Of a stretch of DNA of 64,000 nucleotides, positions 16,856 to 25,663 are shown one piece after another (positions within the stretch are counted from its first letter, which is position 1; the number at the start of each line of letters is the position of its first letter). The notes beneath the pieces are model-generated. The model saw nothing but the letters and a program-made list of their open reading frames with translations. It was not told the DNA's origin and searched no databases. The stretch lies in NCBI GenBank assembly GCA_031551355.1, contig JAVBNT010000010.1:102417-166416 (forward strand). Direction: 5' to 3'. Source of the stretch: JAVBNT01 sp031551355 (GTDB lineage: Bacteria; Vulcanimicrobiota; CADAWZ01). The position numbers and the translations under genes were made by a program.

Positions 16856-18211
16856 ATGCTGCAGCAATTCATAAACTGGATAAAGCCAATGCCTGATGCG
16901 GAAAACAAGGTAGAGCCGGAAAAAATAGACTCCGTTTACAAAATGTGGCGGCTCAGAATGTTTCTGGGAATGTATTTCGGTTACGTTATTTTTTATTTTG
17001 TTCGCAAAAACGAACCGTTTGTGAGATCCGTTATGGGTCAAGCGATGGGACTCAGTTTGATGGAACTGGGTATTTTGGGATCGGTAATCTATATAACATA
17101 CGGGATCGGCAAGTTTCTATGCGGAACACTTGCCGACAGGGCCAATATACGCGCGGTAATGGCTTTGGGACTGCTGGGGTCATCAATTATAAATCTGTTC
17201 TTCCCTTATCTGCCGTCTCTGTGGCTGCTGGCTTTTTTTTGGGGACTTAACGGCGTATTTCAGGCAATGGGGTTTCCGCCGATCGCCAAAGGACTCGTTC
17301 ATTGGTATGCTCCGAAAGAAAGGGCGACAATGTGGACCCTATGGTCCTCTTCCCATATGCTGGGGACTTTTTTGATCGGTTTGATTGTCGCTTATATTTT
17401 AAAAATAGGTGCCTGGCAGGCCGCTTTTTATATACCCGGTATTATCGGCATAATATCTTCTTTTTTCATACTAAAAACCCTTACCGATAAACCATCCGCG
17501 GTAGGACTTCCTCCGATTGAAGTTTACAAAAACGATACAATGCCGATAAAAAGCGAGAACAATTTATCACATAAGGAAATCCTGAAAAAATATGTTCTGA
17601 AAAATCAATTCCTCTGGTATCTGGCGATAGCCTATATCTTCGTATATTACATCCGTTTTGCAACCCTTGACTGGGGAACCAAATTTTTATGCGATGAACG
17701 CGGTTTTGAACCGGCAATGGCGGCAAGCTGGATGGTTTGGATGCCGCTTTTCGGAATGTTCGGCGGAATTGTCGCGGGGTTAATTGCCGATAAATTTTTT
17801 AAAGGCCGGTGCACGCCTATTAATGTAGCATACCTGATTTTACTGGGAATAAGTTCATGGGGATTTTATGTTTATGCAAGCCCTCAAAATCCATTTATGA
17901 CCATGCTTTGTCTGTCGGCGATAGGTTTTCTGGTAGACGGTCCGCAAAATATGATCGGCGGGGTTCAGGCTTCAAGAGTTGTGGTTCAGGAAGCGGCAGC
18001 GGCATCAACCGGATTTACCGGAATGTTCGGATATCTGGGAGCAACTCTTTCCGGCGTCGGGGCGGCGGCAATTATAGGACATTGGGGCTGGCAGGGCTTT
18101 TACCTGTCCTGCTTTATTGCATCATTACTCTCGGTTTTATTAGTTTCCGCCACCTGGGCAAAAGAATCGTCGGCTGATACGGAAGAATCGGCTGCCGAGA
18201 TAAAATCGTAG
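16856..18211 (+). CDS. Organophosphate:phosphate antiporter, UhpT/GlpT family MFS transporter
   Basis: Inner-membrane MFS protein of the OPA family, which exchanges sugar phosphates, glycerol-3-phosphate or phosphoglycerate for phosphate. Family features are YFGYVIFYFVRKNEPF in TM1, whose Arg is a phosphate-binding residue, followed by YGIGKFLCGTLADR, then the loop KERATMWTLWSSSHMLG. About twelve TM segments can be traced over 451 residues, normal for the family. The start ATG follows AAGGT. It begins 43 bases after the beta-helix lipoprotein and may share its transcript. The exact substrate is not decidable; a UhpC-type sensor is also possible, but no uhpAB lies nearby. Confidence 0.85.
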   Translation: MLQQFINWIKPMPDAENKVEPEKIDSVYKMWRLRMFLGMYFGYVIFYFVRKNEPFVRSVMGQAMGLSLMELGILGSVIYITYGIGKFLCGTLADRANIRAVMALGLLGSSIINLFFPYLPSLWLLAFFWGLNGVFQAMGFPPIAKGLVHWYAPKERATMWTLWSSSHMLGTFLIGLIVAYILKIGAWQAAFYIPGIIGIISSFFILKTLTDKPSAVGLPPIEVYKNDTMPIKSENNLSHKEILKKYVLKNQFLWYLAIAYIFVYYIRFATLDWGTKFLCDERGFEPAMAASWMVWMPLFGMFGGIVAGLIADKFFKGRCTPINVAYLILLGISSWGFYVYASPQNPFMTMLCLSAIGFLVDGPQNMIGGVQASRVVVQEAAAASTGFTGMFGYLGATLSGVGAAAIIGHWGWQGFYLSCFIASLLSVLLVSATWAKESSADTEESAAEIKS

Positions 18212-18312
18212 CAATTGGAAACCACTAAAAACCTCTCTGTCATCCTCGCGAACGCGGGGAACCGGTACTTTATTGTAATCCCCATAACAGGGAACTTTCT
18301 TAAGGAGCAAAG

Positions 18313-18927
18313 ATGAGAAAAAAAGAGGTTGAGAGATGCAGCCAATGCGGATTCAGAACGGTATGGTGCATCTGCAATAGCATAAAAAAAACAGACAATA
18401 AAACGGAAGTGATGCTGATTACGCATGCCAATGATCAGAGAAAGCCTTCAAATACCGGTAAAATAATCGCCTCATCATTGGCAAATTGCCGGCTGATAAG
18501 ATATGGTAATAAAGATGAAATTCTTGATTTCGAGGAAATAATGCAGCGAAACATTGCCATACTTTATCCAAACGAAACATCCGGAACATTATCTCCGGAA
18601 CTATACGAGGAACTGGGCAGACCTGTTATAACCGTGCTCGACGGCACCTGGAGTCAGGCTGCCAGGCTGGCCAGCAAATTTTCAAAAAAAAATGCCAGAT
18701 TTATAAAGCTGCCGCCGGGCGGGCACGGGAGGTATTTCCTAAGAAACTCAGGGTCACCGGACAGACTCTGCAGCGCTGAAGCATTGATACGCACGCTGAA
18801 ATTATTGGGTGAAGAAACCGCCGGCCTGGAAAATGCGCTTAAACTATTCATTGAAAAAAATCTGCAGATCAGAGGACGCTTACCTGCCGCCAAACAGAAT
18901 ATCGCGAAAAATGCCGGAAACGGATAA
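18313..18927 (+). CDS. DTW-domain tRNA-uridine aminocarboxypropyltransferase
   Basis: TapT/YfiP-type enzyme that transfers the 3-amino-3-carboxypropyl group of SAM to uridine in tRNA (acp3U). The N terminus has the Cys cluster CSQCGFRTVWCIC expected to bind zinc. The signature DGTW (VLDGTWSQAARL) lies mid-protein, and LPPGGHGRYFLRNSGSPDRLCSAEA completes the DTW domain. Length of 204 is usual. AAGGAG precedes the ATG. The last 48 bases overlap the 3' end of the zinc-ribbon gene on the opposite strand. Confidence 0.88.
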   Translation: MRKKEVERCSQCGFRTVWCICNSIKKTDNKTEVMLITHANDQRKPSNTGKIIASSLANCRLIRYGNKDEILDFEEIMQRNIAILYPNETSGTLSPELYEELGRPVITVLDGTWSQAARLASKFSKKNARFIKLPPGGHGRYFLRNSGSPDRLCSAEALIRTLKLLGEETAGLENALKLFIEKNLQIRGRLPAAKQNIAKNAGNG

Positions 18928-19656
18928 GCTGCCATCATCTCTTCTGACACTTTTTTCCCTGTCAAGCTGTTCGTTGAACCAGTTTTCAAAATCGTCCCAG
19001 CGGTCGGTTTTATCTGTCTTGGGAGCCTGAGAGACCTGAGCAGGCGGTTTGTCCGGAGTTTGTCTGCTCTGCCCGTATGGCGGCTGGCTTTTCACAGGTG
19101 ATGACGTAATATTTTTTTCCTGAGACGCTTTTGTGTCAACGGTTTTTCTGACCTCAAAATCCGATGACGCAAATCCGGTTTGGCTGTCAGATTTTTTTAC
19201 ATCTATAACATCTTTTACAGTTATAGTTTTTCTGGTAATGGGAGCTTTTTTCTTCTGATCAGAATTATCTGCGGTTTTCGGCCTGGAAACACCTAAAAGC
19301 CTGCCCCTTTGCGCAGACCAGATGGTCTGCAGTTCATGGCGGTCAAACATAATTCCCTTACACACCTGGCAAAAATCTACCGAAATATTTTCCTTATTAA
19401 TAACCTGTAGTTGGCTGTAGCATTCCGGACAGGTTCTCTCTCCCTCTTTTACCGTTTCCGAAACCATTTTAAAAGAGTCAACAGCATTAAGCTCCATCGG
19501 CAGCGAGGACATCGCCAGAATATCGTTAATACAGTTACCGCTGATCCACACGCTGCCGCATATTGAACATAAATAAGCGGTATGGCTCTTGCCAGGTATA
19601 TTAACGGTTATTTCCGCCATCATAAAACTGCAGGCAGGACAATTAAAAAACATCAA
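18880..19656 (-). CDS. Double zinc-ribbon protein (zf-TFIIB type)
   Basis: Two zinc ribbons are visible. The first is CPAC...CSICGSVWISG (residues 6-40); the second is CPEC...CQVCKGIMFDRHELQTIW, the TFIIB-like zf pattern (PF13453) with its typical DRxEL ending. A long polar, Lys/Ser/Gln/Pro-rich linker (130-230) follows, then a short amphipathic C terminus. Function is unknown; such proteins are usually predicted nucleic-acid or protein binders. Either TTG at 19656 or ATG at 19653 can be the start; both follow GGAGG. It lies 18 bases after the Fe-S aldo/keto reductase and so is probably the last gene of the MATE operon. Confidence 0.78.
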   Translation of the reverse strand: MMFFNCPACSFMMAEITVNIPGKSHTAYLCSICGSVWISGNCINDILAMSSLPMELNAVDSFKMVSETVKEGERTCPECYSQLQVINKENISVDFCQVCKGIMFDRHELQTIWSAQRGRLLGVSRPKTADNSDQKKKAPITRKTITVKDVIDVKKSDSQTGFASSDFEVRKTVDTKASQEKNITSSPVKSQPPYGQSRQTPDKPPAQVSQAPKTDKTDRWDDFENWFNEQLDREKSVRRDDGSLSVSGIFRDILFGGR

Positions 19657-19674
19657 TTGCTATCCTCCGAACTA

Positions 19675-20688
19675 CTATATAAGAATATCATGCGAGCGGC
19701 GCAAAAGATCGCGCACCGGCAGATTATACGGACACTTTTGCTCACAGGCTCCGCAATCAATACAGTCCATAATATTTTTTTCACAGGCTTTATATTTATC
19801 CTTCGCCCAATCAACAAGATGATACCTCTGATAATAAGCGTAAGCATTAAAAATAAGCGATATCGGTATTTTAGCAGGACACGGCTGACAGTAATCGCAG
19901 CGCCGGCAAAACTCTCTGCCGATAACCTCTTTTTCCTGCATAATAATCCTGTTTTCAAACTCACTGAGTGGTTTTATCTCCGACAAAAACGGCTCCGCAT
20001 TCGTTCTCAGCTGCACTTCATCATCCACTCCCGGAATCAGTGTATCAACAACTCCACGTGAGGCAATATACCGCAGGGAAAGCCCAATATTGCGGATAGC
20101 CCCTCCGCCAAGCGGCTTCATTGCGATTGTGCCCATTTCATATTTCTTAGCACGTTCAAAAACTTCAAGTCCATCGGTTTCAATAAAGCTGAACGGATAC
20201 TGCACTGTTTCAAAAATCTGTGAATCAATTGCGGAAATAATTGTATTATTGTTATGGGAAGTTATACCAAAATGCCTTATTTTCCCGTTTTTTTTCGCTT
20301 CAAGCAACGCTTTCAGTGCCCCGTCCTGCGAAATAATTTTTTCCAGCTCCTGCGCCGTTGTCACAAAATGGCACTGGTACAAATCTATATAATCGCTGCG
20401 CAAATTTTTGAGACTGACTTCAATGTCAGCCTTCATTCCGGCGTAATCGCGCTTCATACTCTTGGTGGCAATAACAAACTTATCACGGCCAAGTTTAGAC
20501 AGGGCCGAGCCGATCAGTTCTTCACTAACCGTGTATCCTCTGGCGGTATCGACAAAGTTAATGTTCAGATTCAAAGCTTCATGTAAAATACTAAGAGCAT
20601 TTTCCTCGTCAAACCTCTGAAGCGGGATTGCCCCTACCCCCATAAGCGAAACCGATAAATCCGTTTTCCCCAGTTTATTGTATTTCAT
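19675..20688 (-). CDS. Aldo/keto reductase with C-terminal 4Fe-4S domain
   Basis: NADPH-type aldo/keto reductase barrel fused to a ferredoxin-like domain, common in anaerobes. The catalytic tetrad is present: Asp47, Tyr52 (DTARGY), Lys76 (ATKS) and His107 (YQCHF). The C terminus carries two Cys clusters, CRRCDYCQPC and CIDCGACEQKC, the second followed by PYNLPV. Length is 337. The substrate is unknown. It lies 28 bases downstream of the MATE gene and 18 bases upstream of the zinc-ribbon gene, so the three probably form one operon. Confidence 0.9.
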   Translation of the reverse strand: MKYNKLGKTDLSVSLMGVGAIPLQRFDEENALSILHEALNLNINFVDTARGYTVSEELIGSALSKLGRDKFVIATKSMKRDYAGMKADIEVSLKNLRSDYIDLYQCHFVTTAQELEKIISQDGALKALLEAKKNGKIRHFGITSHNNNTIISAIDSQIFETVQYPFSFIETDGLEVFERAKKYEMGTIAMKPLGGGAIRNIGLSLRYIASRGVVDTLIPGVDDEVQLRTNAEPFLSEIKPLSEFENRIIMQEKEVIGREFCRRCDYCQPCPAKIPISLIFNAYAYYQRYHLVDWAKDKYKACEKNIMDCIDCGACEQKCPYNLPVRDLLRRSHDILI

Positions 20689-20716
20689 AGACCCAGTCTC
20701 TTTTCACAAAATAATT

Positions 20717-22084
20717 TCAGGACATAGCTGCCGTCTCCAATCCACCGGCAGGAGTCAAACCGTTTCTCATATCAAAATACAGCCAAACAGCCGTTGTCAG
20801 CGTAGACAAAAAATCAGACAGCGGGGCAGAATATAAAATTCCGTCAAAACCAAAAAATCTCGGCAAAATAAGCATCGCCGGAATCAAAAAAATAAGCTGG
20901 CGTGTCATTGTAATCACAAGAGCCGGAAAAACTTTACCTACCGACTGAAAATAACAGGACCCCATGATCTGAAAACCAACAATCGGCATTGCCAAAAGCC
21001 AGACCTGCATACAACGCTTACCAAGATCCAAAAGCTCCTTTTTCCCATTAAACATCGAGAGCACATTATGCGGAAAAAGGGCCACAAAACAATAACAAAG
21101 CAAAACAATAACCGTAGCGGCAATAGAAGCTTTTTTAAAAGTCTCAATAACACGGTCGTTCTTCCCTGCGCCGAAGTTATAGCCGATAATCGGCTGTGCC
21201 CCCTGGCTTACGCCGATTATCGGCATTATGATTATTGTCTGCACAGCCTGTACTATTCCCATAGCCGATAGGGCTAGATCGCCACCGTAGAAGTAAAGGC
21301 TTTTGTTCATGATCACCATAACGAGACCGTTGATCGTCTGCAGTGCGAATGAAGGCATACCGATGGATACAACCTTTTTCATCACATTCATATCAAAAGA
21401 AACAGTCTTGAAGGATAGCTTTACAGAAGATTTTCCGGAACGGAAATAAGCAATAACCCATGACATTGTCAAAGTCTGTCCAAGGACGGATGCCAATGCC
21501 GCACCAGTCATCCCCCAATGGAAAACATAAATCAGCACCGGAGCAACAACAATATAAGAAACTGCGCCGATAATCATCGTATACATGGCAACAGATGGAC
21601 TGCCGTCAGCTCTGACAAAAGCATTGATGGTGAAGCTGAGCGCACCGAAAACAGAGCCGATAAGCATTATAGCCAAATATTCCGCAGCATAAGGCAAAGT
21701 CGATTCACTGGCGCCAAAGAAAAACAACATCTGAGGCATAAAAACACCGACAATAAGGCTGCATAAAACTGCGGTAACAATTGAAATTAAAATTGAATTA
21801 CCCAGAACCTTCTCTGCAGTTACGGTATCCTTTTCACCAAGCTTTATCGAATAAAGAGAAGCACCGCCGATTGCCCCGATGCTGGCAAAAGCCATCATAA
21901 CGAGTATAATCGGAAATGCTACCGACAAAGCCGCCAGACAGTTAATTCCCACATCGGAGTTGTTGCCGATATAGATTCTGGCAATTATGTTATAGCATGA
22001 ATGAACAACCATTCCCGTAACGGCCGGTAGAGAGAATTCCGTCAAAAGTTTCCAGATATTTTCCGTTTCAAGTCTTTTCTGCAT
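20717..22084 (-). CDS. MATE family multidrug/sodium antiporter
   Basis: A 455-residue, twelve-TM inner-membrane exporter. MATE features include GMVVHSCYNIIARIYIGNNS near the N terminus, the repeated half with QPIIGYNFGAGKNDR, and a conserved ADGSP loop in the first half (FVRADGSPSVAMY). It probably extrudes cationic drugs or metabolites using Na+ or H+. It is the first gene of a three-gene operon. Its promoter region contains a dyad set between -35 and -10 elements. Confidence 0.92.
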   Translation of the reverse strand: MQKRLETENIWKLLTEFSLPAVTGMVVHSCYNIIARIYIGNNSDVGINCLAALSVAFPIILVMMAFASIGAIGGASLYSIKLGEKDTVTAEKVLGNSILISIVTAVLCSLIVGVFMPQMLFFFGASESTLPYAAEYLAIMLIGSVFGALSFTINAFVRADGSPSVAMYTMIIGAVSYIVVAPVLIYVFHWGMTGAALASVLGQTLTMSWVIAYFRSGKSSVKLSFKTVSFDMNVMKKVVSIGMPSFALQTINGLVMVIMNKSLYFYGGDLALSAMGIVQAVQTIIIMPIIGVSQGAQPIIGYNFGAGKNDRVIETFKKASIAATVIVLLCYCFVALFPHNVLSMFNGKKELLDLGKRCMQVWLLAMPIVGFQIMGSCYFQSVGKVFPALVITMTRQLIFLIPAMLILPRFFGFDGILYSAPLSDFLSTLTTAVWLYFDMRNGLTPAGGLETAAMS

Positions 22085-22147
22085 AAAAACACCGTCAATA
22101 AATTAAATATTATTTAAAACCCGTACGTATTACCGGCAATCATCCTA

Positions 22148-22185
22148 ATTATATCATAATACCATTAAAAAGTAACAAGGTATTA
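22148..22185 (-). promoter_or_regulatory. MATE operon promoter with a dyad in the spacer
   Basis: On the minus strand TTGTTA (22173-22178) and TATAAT (22148-22153) are 19 bases apart. TAATACC (22157-22163) and GGTATTA (22179-22185) form a 7-bp inverted repeat that spans the spacer and overlaps the -35. A long spacer with a central dyad is the layout used by MerR-type activators of efflux genes. No merR gene lies next to it, so this is tentative. Confidence 0.4.
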
Positions 22186-22244
22186 CCGGAACGCATGAAA
22201 AAATTATCTATTATAAAAGAACCTTAAAATTAAGGAGCAGTGCA

Positions 22245-22517
22245 ATGAGTATTTTTGAAATAATAATGCTCGTATGTTTTGGAGCCGCCTGGCCCGTATC
22301 AATATACAAACTCTGGAAAACAAAGTCAAGCGGAGGAAAAAGCAAACTATTCCTGAGCATAATAATACTCGGTTATCTGGCGGGAATACTTAACAAAATC
22401 TATTACAACATGGACGCCGTGCTATGGCTTTACGTCATCAACACAATAATGGTTTCCACAGATCTTTGTCTGGTAATAAAAAATCAGAGACTCGAACGCC
22501 TGCAAACAAAATCATGA
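22245..22517 (+). CDS. Small three-TM membrane protein of unknown function
   Basis: A 90-residue protein with three predicted TM helices (residues 3-20, 35-52, 58-76) joined by a Lys/Ser/Gly loop KTKSSGGKSK. The PxS...W...KS pattern and size recall a widespread uncharacterised family of small, PQ-loop-like membrane proteins, but I cannot assign it. AAGGAGCAGTGCA gives a good ribosome-binding site. It is divergent from the MATE operon and 133 bases upstream of the ATP-grasp gene. Confidence 0.72.
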   Translation: MSIFEIIMLVCFGAAWPVSIYKLWKTKSSGGKSKLFLSIIILGYLAGILNKIYYNMDAVLWLYVINTIMVSTDLCLVIKNQRLERLQTKS

Positions 22518-22650
22518 AACCGTCAATATTTTCATCTTTTTTAAAGGATTTTAACATACATCCCGAAGAAATTTTTTAAAGTTGACTTATAACTAAAACA
22601 AGCCTGGGACAAAGTTATCAATAAAATAATCATGCAAAGGAGTTTGTAAA

Positions 22651-23808
22651 ATGAATTTTGTATACCTTTCACCTCATTTTCCTCCAAATTTTTACCAATT
22701 TTGCCAGGGACTAAAACAATTCGGAGTAAATGTCCTCGGAATCGCCGACTCCCCGTATAATGAACTGGCTGCGGAACTGAAAAACTCACTCACGGAATAT
22801 TATAAAGTCGACAGTATGGAAAATTACGATTCGCTCGTAAAAGCGTTGGGATACTTCACACACAAATACGGAAAAATCGACAGAATTGATTCTCACAATG
22901 AATATTGGCTGGAAACCGAGGCTAAACTCAGAACTGATTTTAATATTCATGGAATAAACGAAAAATCAATAAAAGACATAAAATATAAATCGCTGATGAA
23001 AAAGAAGTTTATCAAGGCAGGTTTAAATGTTGCCCGCGGCAAGGTTCTTCACAATCTTAAAGACGCCGAAAAGTTTATAAAAGAAGTCGGTTATCCCGTA
23101 GTGGCAAAACCTGACAAAGGTGTCGGTGCCTGTGATACGTTCAAAATAAAAAACGAAAAAGAACTTAAGGAATTTTTCGGAAAAAAACCGGCAGTCGATT
23201 ATATTTTCGAAGAATTTATTGACGGAAGCATATACACCTTTGACGGTCTTACCGACAGAGACGGTAAAGCGGTCTTTTATACATCCCACTTTTACGACAG
23301 TGTAATGGATTCAATAAGCAACGGCAACAGTGTATTCCTGTATTCGCTCAGGGACATACCGGCAGATCTTGTTGACGCCGGTAAAAAAATACTCAAAGAG
23401 TTTGACGTCTGCGAACGCCTGTTCCACTTCGAATTCTTCCGGACAAAAGAAAACAAACTCGTTGCTCTTGAAGTCAACATGCGCCCGCCGGGAGGCTATA
23501 TGACCGACATGTTCAATTTTGCATGTGACATCAACATATACCGTGAATGGGCAAATATTGTTGTGAACAACACGTTTTCGGCAAATTATACACGTAAGTA
23601 TTACTGCACGTTTATTTCCAGAAGAAAAAGCAGACACTACAAACACAACAACGATGAAATACTGGCAAAATACGGAGCGGAAATCGTGATGCATAAAGAA
23701 ATGCCGCCGATCTTTTCCGGTGCTATGGGAGATTACGGATACGTCGCCCGGCATGCCGAGCTTGAGAGGATAAGGGAGATTATACAGTTCATCCACCAGG
23801 AAAACTAA
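22651..23808 (+). CDS. ATP-grasp carboxylate-amine ligase of unknown substrate
   Basis: Cytosolic ATP-grasp enzyme expected to join a carboxylate to an amine or thiol through an acyl phosphate. After a Rossmann-like N-terminal domain (MNFVYLSPHFPPNFYQF), residues ~120-330 show the ATP-grasp core: YPVVAKPDKGVGACDTFKI for the ATP lysine and loop, DYIFEEFIDGSIYTFDG, and FHFEFFRT...LVALEVNMRPPGGYMTD with the metal-binding Glu/Asn. AAGGAG precedes the ATG. No biosynthetic partner genes adjoin, so the product is unknown. The stop lies a few bases from a ~200-bp repeat. Confidence 0.85.
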   Translation: MNFVYLSPHFPPNFYQFCQGLKQFGVNVLGIADSPYNELAAELKNSLTEYYKVDSMENYDSLVKALGYFTHKYGKIDRIDSHNEYWLETEAKLRTDFNIHGINEKSIKDIKYKSLMKKKFIKAGLNVARGKVLHNLKDAEKFIKEVGYPVVAKPDKGVGACDTFKIKNEKELKEFFGKKPAVDYIFEEFIDGSIYTFDGLTDRDGKAVFYTSHFYDSVMDSISNGNSVFLYSLRDIPADLVDAGKKILKEFDVCERLFHFEFFRTKENKLVALEVNMRPPGGYMTDMFNFACDINIYREWANIVVNNTFSANYTRKYYCTFISRRKSRHYKHNNDEILAKYGAEIVMHKEMPPIFSGAMGDYGYVARHAELERIREIIQFIHQEN

Positions 23809-23812
23809 ACTA

Positions 23813-24003
23813 AATCAATTGAAACAGGCGAATCTGCGTCGTCGCAGTCAATTTCTCTCATTCGACGTAGAAAATCCTACGCCTCACTCGTAGAAATTGC
23901 CTTTGACTTAACATCTCCGCTGGTTTGAATTGATTTGAATTTTGATAAATTCCCCTCTTTTGGAGGGGTGTCGCGGAGCGATGGGGTGGTTTTCCGCTAA
24001 GTC
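23813..24003 (+). repeat. ~200-bp MITE-like repeat, copy 1 (inverted relative to 25664-25862)
   Basis: The element starts ATCAATTGAAACAGGCGAA, includes a hairpin (CAATTTCT/AGAAATTG, 23849-23899), then CATCTCCGCTGGTTTGAATT. It ends with CCCCTCTTTTGGAGGGG and GGGGTGGTTTTCCGCTAAG. Nearly all of it matches the reverse complement of 25664-25862 except the outer hairpin stem. It begins four bases after the ATP-grasp stop codon. Confidence 0.8.
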
Positions 24004-24092
24004 AAACCGGATATTCGCTCGCTCAACGCAGTCTTGCTACGCCTCGCTCGTCGAAATCCGGTTTGACTTAGCCTCCGGACACAATTGACGGC
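23999..24092. repeat. Strong palindrome and tail, repeat family shared with 55.9/56.1 kb
   Basis: AAGTCAAACCGGAT (23999-24012) and ATCCGGTTTGACTT (24056-24069) form a perfect 14-bp stem. The loop reads GCTCAACGCAGTCTTGCTAC and CTCGTCG. The following TTAGCCTCCGGACACAATTG matches TTAGCCTTCAGACACAATTG at 56.15 kb. Positions 24093-24220 hold nothing further that I can name. Confidence 0.7.
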
Positions 24093-24220
24093 CTTTAATA
24101 TCTTTTAATAATTACCGCCGCAGGAGAATCCATTTTACTATATTCACTGACAACTGGTAACTGAGAACCATCTTAGTCCTTCGCATCTCCGCCTATTTGA
24201 ATTAATTTATTATTCAATGG

Positions 24221-25510
24221 TTATTCTCTTAAATAATCTCTAAATTTCCACATCATATAAAGCGGAATGGTACCGGCTTTAATCTCCATTGAAGTTACAA
24301 ACGATTTCTGCGGTTGATATTTTTTACAGTACTCACTAATTGAACGGGCATGAGACGCGCGCTCCGATTTGACTTCAATCGGTACGATAAACTTATCATC
24401 CTGTACAATAAAATCAACTTCGGCTTTGTTTGCGGATTTCCAATAAAAAGGCGTTTCACGATACTGATTCATCAATTCGCAAAGCACATAATTCTCCGCC
24501 AGCGCACCTTTGAACTCCCGGTAAGCTTTGTTTTGAGCATAAATTACGCTGGGAGGCAAACCGGACATTTTGCGTAAAAGCCCCACATCACACATATACA
24601 GTTTAAAAAACGTATGATCTGCGTAAGCGGAAAGCGGAATAAAAGGCCTTTCTATTTTCTCAACTTTATATACCAGTCCCGCGCGGATAAGCCACTCAAG
24701 CGCATCCTCTAAATCCTTTGCCCGCCAGCTCTCTTTCACCTGACTAAAAATAAATTTGCTGTTTTCCTTTGCGAGCTGCCCAGGAATTGAACGCCAGATC
24801 GCCGACAATTTTGGAAAATCTTTTGTCGGAGCATGTTTTGCGAAATCCACCTCATAACTATCCAAAATGCGCTGCTGCACTTCCCCTGTTTTTTCAAGAT
24901 TATAACCCGTTTCACTCCAGGTTTTGACTGCCTCCGGCATACCTCCGACGATATAATAATCCAGGAGTCTTTCCCGCAGATCATCCGCAAATGTTTCTAT
25001 AATCAAATCATCTTCCCGCAAATTTTCGGCAAGAAGCTGCTTTCCATTAGCCAGCAGAAACTCATAAAAACTCAAGGGACGCAAAGTTAAAAACTCCACC
25101 TTGCCTACAGGAAAAGACGTCTTTTCTGCTAAGGCTACACCCAAAAGAGAACCGGCACAAACGATATGATACTCGGGAGCATCTTCATAAAAATATTTCA
25201 AAGAGGTAAGAGCCTTGCCGCAAAGTTGAATTTCATCAAAAAAAAGCAGCGTCTTTTGGGGTTCAATAGTTTTATCACGCATGATACTCAACTCTTTTAT
25301 AATCCGCTTCGGATGCAAGTCACGTTCGAATTTTTCACTCAGGGCCGGGGTATCCTCAAAACTGAAATACGCGACGTCATTATAATACCGCCGGCCGAAT
25401 TCTTTCAACAAATATGTTTTTCCGCACTGGCGCACTCCGCTTACAATCAACGGCTTTTTGCCGGAATAATCTTTCCATTCAACTAATTTATTCATCAAAG
25501 TTCTTTGCAA
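24221..25510 (-). CDS. AAA ATPase with DUF4143 nuclease-like domain
   Basis: Member of the AAA_14/DUF4143 family, often present in many copies in environmental genomes and sometimes linked to mobile DNA or toxin-like functions; its role is unproven. Walker A is GVRQCGKT (25-32), Walker B is LLFFDEIQ (88-95), and GSLLGVAL is a sensor-like motif. The C-terminal part has EVDFIV...PIEVKSE, the active-site pattern of PD-(D/E)XK nucleases. The start is TTG at 25510 with GAGGT eight bases upstream; ATG at 25495 is an alternative. It sits alone between two inverted copies of a ~200-bp repeat and has a perfect 20-bp palindrome upstream. Confidence 0.88.
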   Translation of the reverse strand: MQRTLMNKLVEWKDYSGKKPLIVSGVRQCGKTYLLKEFGRRYYNDVAYFSFEDTPALSEKFERDLHPKRIIKELSIMRDKTIEPQKTLLFFDEIQLCGKALTSLKYFYEDAPEYHIVCAGSLLGVALAEKTSFPVGKVEFLTLRPLSFYEFLLANGKQLLAENLREDDLIIETFADDLRERLLDYYIVGGMPEAVKTWSETGYNLEKTGEVQQRILDSYEVDFAKHAPTKDFPKLSAIWRSIPGQLAKENSKFIFSQVKESWRAKDLEDALEWLIRAGLVYKVEKIERPFIPLSAYADHTFFKLYMCDVGLLRKMSGLPPSVIYAQNKAYREFKGALAENYVLCELMNQYRETPFYWKSANKAEVDFIVQDDKFIVPIEVKSERASHARSISEYCKKYQPQKSFVTSMEIKAGTIPLYMMWKFRDYLRE

Positions 25511-25559
25511 TTCAAATCACCTCAGCAATAGTATATCACAAAAAAGCAACTTCAACAAC

Positions 25560-25611
25560 AAAATATGATATCAATTTTGCATGAAATACCTCAAAATTGA
25601 TATCATATTTT
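25560..25611. promoter_or_regulatory. Perfect 20-bp inverted repeat upstream of the DUF4143 ATPase
   Basis: AAAATATGATATCAATTTTG at 25560-25579 is exactly complementary to CAAAATTGATATCATATTTT at 25592-25611, with a 12-base spacer. Each arm contains the 8-base palindrome TGATATCA. It lies 50-100 bases upstream of the ATPase start, so it may be an operator or a cruciform. Confidence 0.55.
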
Positions 25612-25663
25612 GACAAATCATTTCATATACTTCACAATATCAAGGACTAAGATTGTTATCAGT

